DNA of 64,000 bases. Origin: Rhodococcus sp. UNC23MFCrub1.1 (GTDB taxonomy: Bacteria; Actinomycetota; Actinomycetes; Mycobacteriales; Mycobacteriaceae). Shown piece by piece: positions 26,479 to 34,764 of this stretch (position 1 is its first letter; the number at the start of each line of letters is the position of its first letter). The position numbers were made by a program, and so were the translations under genes. The notes below the pieces were generated by a model. That model was not told the DNA's origin, did not search any database, and saw only the letters and a program-made list of their open reading frames with translations. The DNA is taken from the NCBI RefSeq assembly GCF_000686025.1, contig NZ_JMLQ01000005.1, forward strand, positions 124,001 to 188,000. Reading direction: 5' to 3'.

Positions 26479-26908
26479 CCAGTCGGACGGCGACGGAGCC
26501 GAAGATGCGGTGCCCGGCAGACTCGGACGTGCCCACGACGATCGCGTCGGCACGCAGTTCGTCGCCGACGGCGGCGAGTCCCATCGCCGGGTCGCCGCGG
26601 AACGTCCGGAACTCCCAGTTCACGTGCTGGTGCTCGCCGAAACGCACCACGTGGTCGCGGATCTCGGTGAGCAGCTGGTCCGCCACCTGGCTCCCCGAGT
26701 CGTAGACCACGCCGCTCGCCTGCGCGAAGGCGCCGGCCGCCAGCGTCTGCACGTAGACCAGCACGAGCTTGGAGTGCTGCCGGCGCGCCAGTCCGGCGGC
26801 GTACGCGGCCGCCCGCCAGGAGGAGTCGGAGCCGTCGAGGCCCACGACGATCAGCTTGGGGCCGTCCACTCCGTACTCGAAGACGGAGGGATCGTTCGAC
26901 GAGGTCAC
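26441..26908 (-). CDS. Universal stress protein, single domain
   Basis: Cytoplasmic USP of 155 residues. The N-terminus reads LIVVGLDGSDSSWRAAAYAA, the nucleotide-binding aspartate strand. The C-terminus has ADAIVVGTSESAGHRIFGSV and VTVVP, a variant of the usual GxxG-x9-GS loop, so ATP binding is likely but the loop is not textbook. It is the last minus-strand gene after the ter cluster, starting 23 nt downstream of the two-domain TerD gene, and may be part of that stress transcript. Its end overlaps the GT87 gene on the other strand. Confidence 0.85.
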   Translation of the reverse strand: MTSSNDPSVFEYGVDGPKLIVVGLDGSDSSWRAAAYAAGLARRQHSKLVLVYVQTLAAGAFAQASGVVYDSGSQVADQLLTEIRDHVVRFGEHQHVNWEFRTFRGDPAMGLAAVGDELRADAIVVGTSESAGHRIFGSVAVRLVKLGRWPVTVVP

Positions 26909-26930
26909 GACCCGAGCCTACGACTCCTCG

Positions 26931-28160
26931 TCAGGAGAGGTACGGACGGAGCTGCGGCAACGCTTCGCCCGCGTGCTTGGCGTTGATGCCGTCGCCGATC
27001 GCCTGCAGCTTCCACTCGCTCCCGGCTCGGTACACCTTGGCCATGACCAGCCCGGTGAACGGCATGCCGCCCTGCAGCGTGAAGCGTGCCAGCTCGGTGT
27101 TGATCGTGTTGTCGACCAGGCGGGTGAAGGCGTTCGCCACCTGCTCGAAGGTCTGCCCGCGGTACGAGGTCACGATGAAGACGATCGAACTCACATGGGC
27201 GGGCACCCGCGTCAGGTCCACCGTGATCACCTCGTCGTCGCCCTCGCCCTCGCCGGTGAGGTTGTCGCCCTGGTGGACGATCGACCCGTCCTTCGACCGC
27301 AGCTGGCCGAAGTAGACGACGTCGGCGTGCTTGTCGCCGGAGAACATCAGCGCCGAGGCGTCGAGATCGACGTCCGCGCTGCGCCCGCCTCCGAAGAAGC
27401 CGGCCTTCTTGATGGGGTCCCAACCGAGGCCCATGCGGATGGTGGTCAGTGCGACGCCACCGTCCTTCTTCAGCGTCACCTTCTGACCCTTGGTGAGGCT
27501 GACGGGCCGAGCCTTCGTCAGGCTCACCTCGGCGGGGGCCGCGGGCGCAGAAGGTGCCGGGGGTGCCGCGGGCGGCGGCGTGGGGGCCGGCGGAGGTGTG
27601 GGAGCGGCAGGCGGAGGTGTGGGTGCAGCAGGCGCAGGCGCCGCTGCGGGAGCGTCGTCCACCGAGACCCCGTGGTCACCGACGAGAGCGGCGAACCCGC
27701 CCGCGTAACCCTGGCCCACGGCACGGACCTTCCAGCCGTCGCCGCGCCGGTACAGCTCGAGCGCGATGACGATGGACTCCGTCGTGAGGCCGTCCACGGT
27801 GTACGAGTAGAGCGTCGCACCGGTGCCGCCGTCGATCACGTGGGCGGTGGGCGCGGAGACGCGTCCGAAGCTGCTCGACGAGTCGTCGAGCGTGACGACG
27901 ACTCGGATCTGCGTGATGTCGGCCGGGACCGCGGCGAGGGTCACGGCGACTTCCTGCGGCCCACCCTGGCCCGGAACCAGCTGCACACCGGGGCCGGAGG
28001 GCTGGTTGAAGAAGACGAAGTCGGCGTCGGAGCGAACCTTGCCGCTGTCGGTGACGAGCAGGGCGGAGATGTCCGCCGGTGCGGTCAGCTCGAGACCGAT
28101 GCGAACGGTGGCGGTGGACAGAGGAGCATTCTGTCCCTTGGTCAACGGCTGTGCAGCCAC
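26931..28160 (-). CDS. TerD-family protein with two TerD domains and a proline-rich linker
   Basis: Stress/tellurium-resistance protein (409 residues). The C-terminal TerD domain (about 225-409) carries the calcium-binding DVDLDASALMF and GDNLTGEGEGDDEV acidic motifs. The N-terminal TerD-like domain (about 1-180; VRIGLELTAPADISALLV, DFVFFNQPSGPG) has the same strand order but lacks both acidic motifs. A linker of about 45 residues of Ala-Pro repeats joins them. GTG at 28160 has GAAGAGGACGA upstream. It lies at the downstream end of the ter operon on this strand. The degenerate half probably serves in assembly rather than metal binding. Confidence 0.88.
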   Translation of the reverse strand: MAAQPLTKGQNAPLSTATVRIGLELTAPADISALLVTDSGKVRSDADFVFFNQPSGPGVQLVPGQGGPQEVAVTLAAVPADITQIRVVVTLDDSSSSFGRVSAPTAHVIDGGTGATLYSYTVDGLTTESIVIALELYRRGDGWKVRAVGQGYAGGFAALVGDHGVSVDDAPAAAPAPAAPTPPPAAPTPPPAPTPPPAAPPAPSAPAAPAEVSLTKARPVSLTKGQKVTLKKDGGVALTTIRMGLGWDPIKKAGFFGGGRSADVDLDASALMFSGDKHADVVYFGQLRSKDGSIVHQGDNLTGEGEGDDEVITVDLTRVPAHVSSIVFIVTSYRGQTFEQVANAFTRLVDNTINTELARFTLQGGMPFTGLVMAKVYRAGSEWKLQAIGDGINAKHAGEALPQLRPYLS

Positions 28161-28198
28161 GTCTCGTCCTCTTCCGGGGTGGTCGGGTACGTCCGAAT

Positions 28199-29074
28199 TC
28201 AGCGTACGTGTGTCGGCGGGGCAGCGGCGGAGCCCGACGTGCCGGCCGTTGCCCGGAACCAGTGCAGGATCTCCTCGCTCGCAGCACCGCCGGACCGTTC
28301 GGTGACCACGAGCCCGGGGGCGTCCCACTGCAGCAGTTCCAGTTCACCGTGCCGCGGACGGATGGCGGCGGTCGCGGCACGAAGCATCTCCGCGTCGAGG
28401 GCGCCGTCCCCGGCGGCGAGCACCGGGGCGTCGGCCTCCAGCGTTCCCGCGTTCACGCACCGTCGGCGCACCTCGGCGACGGCATGCGACTTGCACACCG
28501 CGTCGGGCATCGCATAGACCTTGCGGCCCTGCCGGGACACGCCCCAGCCGCGCTCGGTGCACCAGTGTGCGAATTCGTCGACGAAACCCTCGGGCATCGT
28601 CTCCACGTTCACGACGAGGTAGCAGAACAGTTCGTCCGCCGTCCTTTGCGTGAGCACCCACGAGTCGTCGCCCCGCCGTGTCATCTCCGCGGTCACCTCC
28701 GCGAGCGGCACCGCGGACCCGGCGACGGCGTCCTCGACGGCGCGGCGCCAGTCGAGATCCGGCTCACCGTCGACGAGGATGGTGGCCCCGTTGGTCGTGA
28801 TCGCGTGCCGCCAGGGTGCTCCCGGCAGGGCGATGCGTCGGAACTGCTCGACGGTGCGCGTCGTGGTCGGCACCACCACCACCTCGGACGCGAGGCTGGT
28901 GAGCAGGTCCGCGGCGCGTGTGGTCATGTACGACAGCGGAGCGCCCTCGTAGTACTCGACGCAGCGCACGTCGTCGTCCTGTCCGTCCGTGCGACCCTCC
29001 GCCAAGGCGGCGGCGCTGTAGATCATCGTGCGGTCGAGATCGGTCGCGACCAGTGCGGTCCTCGCCTCGGTCAC
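28199..29074 (-). CDS. HAD-superfamily hydrolase of ter cluster
   Basis: HAD-fold phosphatase (291 residues). The nucleophile motif is VATDLDRTM with D12 and D14; the late motif AAGDGALDAEML supplies the magnesium-binding aspartates, and VCKSHAVAEV gives the lysine region. A cap region with YYEGAPLSYMT and TTNGATILVDGE places it in the Cof/sucrose-phosphatase-like subgroup. GTG at 29074 overlaps the stop of the StiP-type gene by 4 nt. In published comparative genomics of ter loci a HAD phosphatase is a standard member of the proposed metabolite pathway; the phosphate ester it cleaves is unknown. Confidence 0.85.
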   Translation of the reverse strand: MTEARTALVATDLDRTMIYSAAALAEGRTDGQDDDVRCVEYYEGAPLSYMTTRAADLLTSLASEVVVVPTTTRTVEQFRRIALPGAPWRHAITTNGATILVDGEPDLDWRRAVEDAVAGSAVPLAEVTAEMTRRGDDSWVLTQRTADELFCYLVVNVETMPEGFVDEFAHWCTERGWGVSRQGRKVYAMPDAVCKSHAVAEVRRRCVNAGTLEADAPVLAAGDGALDAEMLRAATAAIRPRHGELELLQWDAPGLVVTERSGGAASEEILHWFRATAGTSGSAAAPPTHVR

Positions 29075-30180
29075 GAGACGTCCCGGACGAGACCCATGCA
29101 GGAGTAGGCGAGATCGGGAACGACGTCCACGGGCACTCCCCTCGCCTCGGCGAGCATCCGGATGTGGCGGTGCTCCGGCGCCCGCGCGTCGCGCACGAGA
29201 ACGCGCCACGGGACCCGGCGGAGCAGCACGCGGGTGGTCTCTCCCACTCCGGGTTTGACGAAGTTGACCGTGCTGATGCCGTACTCCTCCCGTACACGCT
29301 CGACCGAGGCCCAGCCACTCCACGTCGGTGTCCGGTCGGCGGACCGTACCGTCGACAGTCCCTCTGCCACGGCGTCCGCGACATCGTCGAATCTGGCGGA
29401 CACGCTGTCCAGCAACAGGTTCGACACGTCCACCGCGGCGAGGTCGGCGTAGAACTTGGCGCCGTGGAACTCACCGGGCCCGATGAGCGTGTCGTTGAGC
29501 ACGGTGCGGGAGATCAGGCCCGACACCGTCGAGTTGAGGCATGCCGACGCGATGAGGAAGTCGTCGCGGGTGCCGTAGGTGGTCACACAGTGCCCGGGGT
29601 CCGCCAGTACCGCGAGCCGGTCGTCGAAGCGGGGGCCTCCCGCCCGGTGCACCGCGTCGAGGGCGGCGGTCAATTCCCGAGTGATGGCGCCCTTGCCGGT
29701 CCACCCGTCCACGAAGACGACGTCGGCCGGGTCGTGGTGACGGGCGAGATGATCCAGTGCGGCCGAGTCGATTCCGCGATCGCGCACGATGGACACGGCG
29801 TAGTGCGGCCACGTCAGACCGCGCACGTCCCGCGCCCAGCGGCGCATCAGGATGCCGATGGGGGTGCCGGCGCGGGCGAGAGAGGCGAGCACCAGGTTCT
29901 CACCGCGCTCGGCGATCACCAGATCGGTGACGACGCCGACCGCGGTGGCGAGGCGCGTCGCGCTCTCCTCCAGGACGGTGGCGAACAGGTCGCGGTAGGC
30001 GGCATCGGGTTGATACTCGACGGGCAGGCTCTCGGCGTAGTGCGCTGCGCCCGATTGGATCTGCTGCTCCCGCGACGCGGTGTCCGCCTCCAGCGAGACG
30101 TGCGAGAGATCCTTCAGGAGCCAGGACACCTCGCCCGCCGCGTAGGACCCGAATGCCGGACCGTGCAGCGGTGCCGTCAT
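29071..30180 (-). CDS. StiP-family protein (PRTase_1-like domain plus PELOTA-type domain)
   Basis: Protein of 369 residues of the family annotated as 'cysteine protease StiP' but interpreted in ter-locus analyses as a phosphoribosyltransferase-like domain fused to a PELOTA RNA-binding domain. The N-terminal ~270 residues contain DVVFVDGWTGKGAI (153-166), a PRPP-loop-like motif, and SIVRDRGID. The last ~75 residues (VPWRVLVRDARAPEHRHIRM, LAEARGVPVDVVPDL) look like the L7Ae/PELOTA fold. ATG at 30180 overlaps the upstream PRTase stop by 4 nt, and its own stop overlaps the HAD start by 4 nt. Protease activity is not supported by anything I can see. Confidence 0.75.
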   Translation of the reverse strand: MTAPLHGPAFGSYAAGEVSWLLKDLSHVSLEADTASREQQIQSGAAHYAESLPVEYQPDAAYRDLFATVLEESATRLATAVGVVTDLVIAERGENLVLASLARAGTPIGILMRRWARDVRGLTWPHYAVSIVRDRGIDSAALDHLARHHDPADVVFVDGWTGKGAITRELTAALDAVHRAGGPRFDDRLAVLADPGHCVTTYGTRDDFLIASACLNSTVSGLISRTVLNDTLIGPGEFHGAKFYADLAAVDVSNLLLDSVSARFDDVADAVAEGLSTVRSADRTPTWSGWASVERVREEYGISTVNFVKPGVGETTRVLLRRVPWRVLVRDARAPEHRHIRMLAEARGVPVDVVPDLAYSCMGLVRDVS

Positions 30181-31451
30181 CGAGACCCCGTCCGCAGCGA
30201 GTGCGGATCCGCCGCCACCACGGCGACGGTGACGTCGATACCGGTGCGGGTGAGGGCGTCCACGAGACCGTCCGGACCCGTCAACGCCTCGGTGTCCGCG
30301 GGCGGATCCACGACGAGAAGAACGGGGCTCGGCGCCGCCTCGTCCGGTACCCGAGCGTTGTAGAGATGACGTCGGCCACCCGCCGCGGGTTCCGGCGCGA
30401 CGAACGAGAAGCCGCGCCGCAGTGGGTAACCCGGCTCGTCGAGCACATGAGCGGGTGAGCGGGTGGTGGTCTGGAACAGTGTCGGCGTTCCGCGGTCCGA
30501 CAGTGCGCGGGCGATGCGGAGCGGGAGGTACATCAGTTCCTCGTGCCCGATCACGACGGTGGTGCCCGAGCCGAGGTGCGGTCGCAGCAGATCGGCCGAC
30601 TCCTCGACCGCGGCGTCGAAGGCGGCGACGTCCTCGGCCCGGAAACCGTGGCGACCGCCGTCGGGCACTCCGGCCGGCCAGGGCACGTCGACCCTGGTGA
30701 CGGTCCCTCGGTGTGGAGCATCCACCGGTGCAGGTGCAGCGGGTAGCGCTTCCACGACGGCGATGATGTCGTCGGGCAGATGCACGGTGCCCGTCGCGAG
30801 CGACACCGAGTCGATGACCACCCCGAGTTCCGCAGCGACGCGGTCGGTCTCGCGGCGCTGATCCGCCGAGCGCATGTCGACGAGCGAGGCGATCACGTAG
30901 CGCGCCCGCGGCGCGAGTGCGTGCACCGCGCGAATGGCACCGAGGGCCGTCGTTCCTGTGGAGATCTCGTCGTCGACCAGAACCATCGGGAGGTAAGAGG
31001 GCAGGTCGCGCTCCGGATCGGTGGGTAGGAGGCGATGATCCGTCGCGTGCGAGTGGCCCTCCTCGAACTCGCCGTGCACGGCGAATCCCTCGACGGGTCG
31101 ACGGGTCGAGTGGATGTAGGACCGTGCGCCGAGGCGCGTCGCCACGCAGTGGCCGAGTCCCGTCGCGGTCTCGGCGAATCCGAGTACCACCACGCCGTCG
31201 TCGTGCCCGGCGAGCACGTCGGCGCACAGGGAGCCCAGGAGCTCACCTGCTCGGATCACCTCGGCCGGGTCCTGCGGGATGTGTTTGCCCAGAACGGTCG
31301 ACACCAGCAGGTGTGCTCGGCGTGGGTTGCGCCGCAGCCCCGGCTGCACCAGGTCGCCCACCCGCCGGCCCACCGACGAGGTGCCGTGCTCGAGGACGAG
31401 CCCCAGTTCCGCTGTCGCCCAGGGCAGTCGCCGGTCCATCGCGCGGCTCAT
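30177..31451 (-). CDS. Phosphoribosyltransferase with TRSP domain (ter cluster)
   Basis: Protein of 424 residues. The N-terminal domain is an orotate-type phosphoribosyltransferase: the PRPP loop is MVLVDDEISTGTTA (156-169), and VVVLGFAETATGLGHCVA supplies the opposing loop. The C-terminal domain has the namesake TTRSP (329-333) within LFQTTTRSPAHVL, plus GHEELMYLPLRIA, typical of TRSP domains fused to these enzymes. ATG at 31451 overlaps the HpcH-like gene's stop by 4 nt. Published analysis of ter operons proposes that these enzymes attach a ribose-phosphate to an unknown base-like compound; the substrate here is unknown. Confidence 0.82.
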   Translation of the reverse strand: MSRAMDRRLPWATAELGLVLEHGTSSVGRRVGDLVQPGLRRNPRRAHLLVSTVLGKHIPQDPAEVIRAGELLGSLCADVLAGHDDGVVVLGFAETATGLGHCVATRLGARSYIHSTRRPVEGFAVHGEFEEGHSHATDHRLLPTDPERDLPSYLPMVLVDDEISTGTTALGAIRAVHALAPRARYVIASLVDMRSADQRRETDRVAAELGVVIDSVSLATGTVHLPDDIIAVVEALPAAPAPVDAPHRGTVTRVDVPWPAGVPDGGRHGFRAEDVAAFDAAVEESADLLRPHLGSGTTVVIGHEELMYLPLRIARALSDRGTPTLFQTTTRSPAHVLDEPGYPLRRGFSFVAPEPAAGGRRHLYNARVPDEAAPSPVLLVVDPPADTEALTGPDGLVDALTRTGIDVTVAVVAADPHSLRTGSR

Positions 31452-32632
31452 CGTGCAGTGCCGGTCGTGGACGCGGGACGCCTGGCCAGTGCCTGCATCA
31501 CGTCGACGAACGACACACCCTCGGCGGTGACGCCGAAGACGGCGGCCCGGCGCAGCGTCTGCTCGGCCCACGGCCGGTGCGGGCCGAGTTCGTTCATCTT
31601 GTTGCCGTAGCCGGAGGCGAGGACGCCGCCTCCGTCGGAGGACGACGCGATGGCCTGTGCATCCTGATACTCCTCGTGGGTGACCACCGACAGCGAGTGC
31701 ACGGCGGCGACGTGGGACGGGTGGATGACGGTCTTGCCGTGCAGCCCGTTGGCACGGTCGAGCGCGACCTCACGGAGCAGACCGTCGATGTCGCGGCTGA
31801 CCAGCTGCTGGCGGAAGCGGACGGCGTCGTGCTCGGCGAAGGGCGTGGCTCTCAGCATCGGGCGGAACAGCCGCTCGTGGTCGGCGAAGTACTCCCAGAC
31901 CGGGCCGGTGACGACGAAACCCGTTCCGTCACTGCGCCCGAGGTGGTTGACGATGGCGCCGATGGTGTCCGCGACCACCCGCACGTCGTAGATCGTCAGG
32001 TCGCGGTCGCGTCGGATCCCGAAGGCGCCGCTCATGTCGGTGGCACCGACTCGCACCGCCAGGACGCTGTCGCGGTATCGGTCGAGCACGTCACGTGCAC
32101 CGGCCAACTCGTCGTCACGGGTCTCCCGGTAGACCATCTCGCGGGACTCCATCACGGGCATGACCACCAGGTGTCTGCCCGCTGCGGCCGACCGAGCGGC
32201 CACCTCCTCGAGAAACTTCTCGCCGCTCTCCGGCCGGAACTTGGGAAGAACGAAGCCGTGCAGGACGTCGATGCCGGTGGTGAGACGGTCGCAGACGTGG
32301 TGCATGTCCTCCGCCGTGCGGACGCGGACGAAGACGGCGGCCTCGGGCGGATCGACGGCGAGTGCGTCCAGCGCGGCGACGACGTGTCCGCGCGCCGCTT
32401 CGAGGTCGGCGTCGGCAACGGCGTCCTCGAGATCGAGCACGACGGACCGGGAGCCCTCGGCCGCGCGCTTGCGTACCGTCTCCACCAGGTTTGCCCTGGT
32501 GGCCGGGACGTAGAGCGTGGCGCCCAGGGCGAGCGCCCGCGTCGTGAGGTCGCTCTCCGCGGTCACGGCGACGGGCGGGCGGTGGAACAGGTACTCGAGT
32601 GTGGCGGGTTCCAGGTGAGAGAAGTGCTGCAC
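31448..32632 (-). CDS. HpcH/HpaI aldolase/citrate lyase-like protein (ter cluster)
   Basis: CitE-like TIM-barrel carbon-carbon lyase of 394 residues. Visible family blocks are ATLYVPATRANLVETV, SVVLDLEDAVADADLEAA, VVMPVMESREMVYRETRDD, GATDMSGAFG and KTVIHPSHVAAVHSL; the acidic residues in LDLEDAV and VMES fit the magnesium site. GTG at 32632 has AAAGGGG upstream. The downstream neighbour overlaps by 4 nt, and the all-alpha protein gene ends 16 nt upstream. It belongs to the set of enzymes proposed for ter-linked metabolite synthesis, distinct from ordinary citrate lyase, whose other subunits are absent. Confidence 0.83.
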   Translation of the reverse strand: MQHFSHLEPATLEYLFHRPPVAVTAESDLTTRALALGATLYVPATRANLVETVRKRAAEGSRSVVLDLEDAVADADLEAARGHVVAALDALAVDPPEAAVFVRVRTAEDMHHVCDRLTTGIDVLHGFVLPKFRPESGEKFLEEVAARSAAAGRHLVVMPVMESREMVYRETRDDELAGARDVLDRYRDSVLAVRVGATDMSGAFGIRRDRDLTIYDVRVVADTIGAIVNHLGRSDGTGFVVTGPVWEYFADHERLFRPMLRATPFAEHDAVRFRQQLVSRDIDGLLREVALDRANGLHGKTVIHPSHVAAVHSLSVVTHEEYQDAQAIASSSDGGGVLASGYGNKMNELGPHRPWAEQTLRRAAVFGVTAEGVSFVDVMQALARRPASTTGTAR

Positions 32633-32648
32633 TGCAACCCCTTTCGTA

Positions 32649-33854
32649 TCAGGTCCGACTCTGTCGGCCGCGGATGCGGTCGACCACACCGGAGATGAAG
32701 TCCTCGACGGAATCGAGTTCGCGCAGGTACGCCCAGTAGTCGGGCCGGCCCGTTCCGAGTGCCGCGGCGGCCCTCTCGATCCGTGCGAGCTGAGCATCCA
32801 ACACCGAGCCCCATTCGGCAACCAGTCCCCGGTCGACGGCCAGCAGCTGCGCGTCGCGCAGCCGGAACCGGACGCGCCGATCCACGGCCCCGGGGTCGTC
32901 CCGCACCTCGCGCAGGCGTGCCAGGCGTCCGGTGACGGCCTCGATGTCCGCCTCCGCGTCGGCCAGATGCTGCCGTGCGGCGGTGATCCGGTCGAGTGCC
33001 TCCTCCGGGTCGCCTCGGTCGCGTGCGGTCGCCGCGTCGTCGATGTCGCGGGCCGCCTCGACCATGTGGGTCTCGCAGTTCTCCCGAGCTCGGGAGAGAT
33101 CGTCCGAGCTGGCGGCCACGAACTCGCGCAGCAGGGCGGAGTAGGCGGGCGCGATGTACTCGGCCTTGGTGCCGACCGCCTGGAGCCGGGTGCGGACCGA
33201 TGCCAGGGCGGTGGACGCCGATCCGGCGCGGCCGGGTGCCTCGGCGAGTGCCCTCCGGAGATCGTCCGCGGCGGAGCGCACCTGCGCTGCGCGGCCGGTG
33301 ACCGCGGTGCCGCTGCCACCGGATTCCGCCGCCGCGAGACCGTCCAGTGCACGGTGTACCGCGGCGACGGCGTCACGCACGGAGCGATAGGAGTGGTGCG
33401 GTTCCGATCCGGTGACGGTTGCCAGCACCGAGGTCGCCGCGGTGCGTGCGTCGTTCGCCAGGCGCGGGACCGCGGCGTACTCGAGCGTCGCGTGCTCGAG
33501 CCGGGCCCGATGCGCCTCGTAGAACTGGTCGACCGCGACGCTGGCGGCGGAGAGATGGGCGATGGCGGTGGCGAAGGCGTCGTACGCCTCCTCGCTCGCG
33601 TCGGACTCGGGGCGCTCCGTGGCCGCCAGATACGAGGCACCCGCTGCGAAGCACTGCTCCTCCACCGGCCGCCAGCGCGCTCGCAGACTGTCGTCCGACC
33701 TGCCCAGTCGTTCCAGCGCGTCGACCCCCGCGGATGCGATCGACTGACGCTTGTCCATGTCGAGGAAGGTCCGGACCGTGTCGGCCCGGATGGCGGCGAC
33801 CGCCTCGGTGCGCGCCCGGCCGCGGCTCAGGCGCCCGGGCCAGCGGTGTGTCAC
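32649..33854 (-). CDS. Uncharacterised all-alpha protein of ter cluster
   Basis: Protein of 401 residues with no enzyme motif I recognise. It is Ala-, Arg- and Glu-rich throughout with heptad-like patterns (DDLRRALAEAPGRAG, RENCETHMVEAARDIDD, RLARLREVRDD), so it should be mostly long helices and possibly coiled coil. There is no signal peptide or membrane segment. GTG at 33854 (THRWPGRL follows) is my choice; ATG at 33758 (MDKRQSIAS) is a shorter option. It is the first gene of the minus-strand ter operon, divergent from terD, with 16 nt to the HpcH-like gene. A structural or adaptor role for the Ter complex is only a guess. Confidence 0.65.
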   Translation of the reverse strand: MTHRWPGRLSRGRARTEAVAAIRADTVRTFLDMDKRQSIASAGVDALERLGRSDDSLRARWRPVEEQCFAAGASYLAATERPESDASEEAYDAFATAIAHLSAASVAVDQFYEAHRARLEHATLEYAAVPRLANDARTAATSVLATVTGSEPHHSYRSVRDAVAAVHRALDGLAAAESGGSGTAVTGRAAQVRSAADDLRRALAEAPGRAGSASTALASVRTRLQAVGTKAEYIAPAYSALLREFVAASSDDLSRARENCETHMVEAARDIDDAATARDRGDPEEALDRITAARQHLADAEADIEAVTGRLARLREVRDDPGAVDRRVRFRLRDAQLLAVDRGLVAEWGSVLDAQLARIERAAAALGTGRPDYWAYLRELDSVEDFISGVVDRIRGRQSRT

Positions 33855-34018
33855 CCGCCCGATGGTACTGGCGGCGCCGTTCTCGGACGCGCCGGCGATC
33901 TCGAGTCGCACCGGCTCGCGGGAACGCTGGTGCGATGCCACACGTTGAGGGTATGAACGCGAGTGGACAGCACTTTCCAGCACGCGACCGGTAGCACGCA
34001 ACCGAAAGGACTCGAGCC

Positions 34019-34594
34019 ATGGGCGTCAGCCTGACCAAGGGTGGCAATGTCTCCCTCACGAAAGCCGCACCGAACCTCACGGCCGTCTCGGTGGGTCTCG
34101 GATGGGACATCCGCACGACCACCGGTACCGACTTCGACCTCGATGCCAGCGCCATCGCGCTCGGTACGGACAAGAAGGTGGTCAGCGACCAGCACTTCGT
34201 GTTCTTCAACAACCTGAAGAGCCCCGACGGGTCGATCGAGCACACCGGTGACAACACCACCGGTGAGGGCGACGGCGACGACGAGGTCATCAACGTCGAG
34301 CTCTCCGCCGTGCCGCCGAACATCGACACCATCAACTTCCCGGTGTCCATCTACGAGGCCGACGCACGCTCGCAGTCGTTCGGCCAGGTCCGCAACGCCT
34401 ACATCCGCGTCGTCGACAAGTCAAACGGCACCGAACTCGCCCGCTACGACCTCAGCGAGGACGCCTCGACGGAGACCGCCATGGTGTTCGGCGAGCTCTA
34501 CCGCAACGGTGCGGAGTGGAAGTTCCGCGCCGTGGGCCAGGGCTACGCCTCCGGTCTGGCCGGCATCGCCCGCGACTTCGGAGTGAACGTCTGA
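34019..34594 (+). CDS. terD: TerD-family stress protein
   Basis: Canonical single-domain TerD protein of 191 residues, the usual length. It begins [18 protein letters not shown] and has both calcium-binding elements, [11 protein letters not shown] and [14 protein letters not shown], followed by the typical [13 protein letters not shown] and [18 protein letters not shown]. Ter proteins are cytoplasmic and membrane-associated and give resistance to tellurite and other stresses. ATG at 34019 has AAAGGA upstream. It is divergent from the enzyme operon (164 nt between starts) and is followed by a hairpin and then the DUF475 membrane protein. Confidence 0.93.
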   Translation: MGVSLTKGGNVSLTKAAPNLTAVSVGLGWDIRTTTGTDFDLDASAIALGTDKKVVSDQHFVFFNNLKSPDGSIEHTGDNTTGEGDGDDEVINVELSAVPPNIDTINFPVSIYEADARSQSFGQVRNAYIRVVDKSNGTELARYDLSEDASTETAMVFGELYRNGAEWKFRAVGQGYASGLAGIARDFGVNV

Positions 34595-34644
34595 CCCCTG
34601 TGAAGGAGTAATGTCCCGCTCGACGGGGCATTCGGTCCGAGTAC

Positions 34645-34694
34645 CGGAGAGTGTTGCGCGTCGTCCTCGTCGGACGGCGCTGCGACACTCTCCG
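34645..34694 (+). terminator. Long hairpin between terD and the DUF475 gene
   Basis: A 10-bp perfect outer stem, CGGAGAGTGT at 34645-34654 and its complement at 34685-34694, with further partial pairing inside (GCGCGTCGTCC facing GGACGGCGC). It lies 50 nt after the terD stop and 70 nt before the DUF475 start. It could terminate terD or act as an attenuator in the leader of the membrane-protein gene. Confidence 0.5.
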
Positions 34695-34764
34695 TTGCAT
34701 GTCGGGGCAACGACGCCCGTCGCCGGAGCCCGCAGGGATCGACACCAGAGAAAGGCCACCACCC

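Noticed and set aside
34595-34764. Confident yybP-ykoY manganese riboswitch before the DUF475 gene
   Set aside because: A structured leader is present, but I could not find the conserved core; reported only as a candidate structured region.
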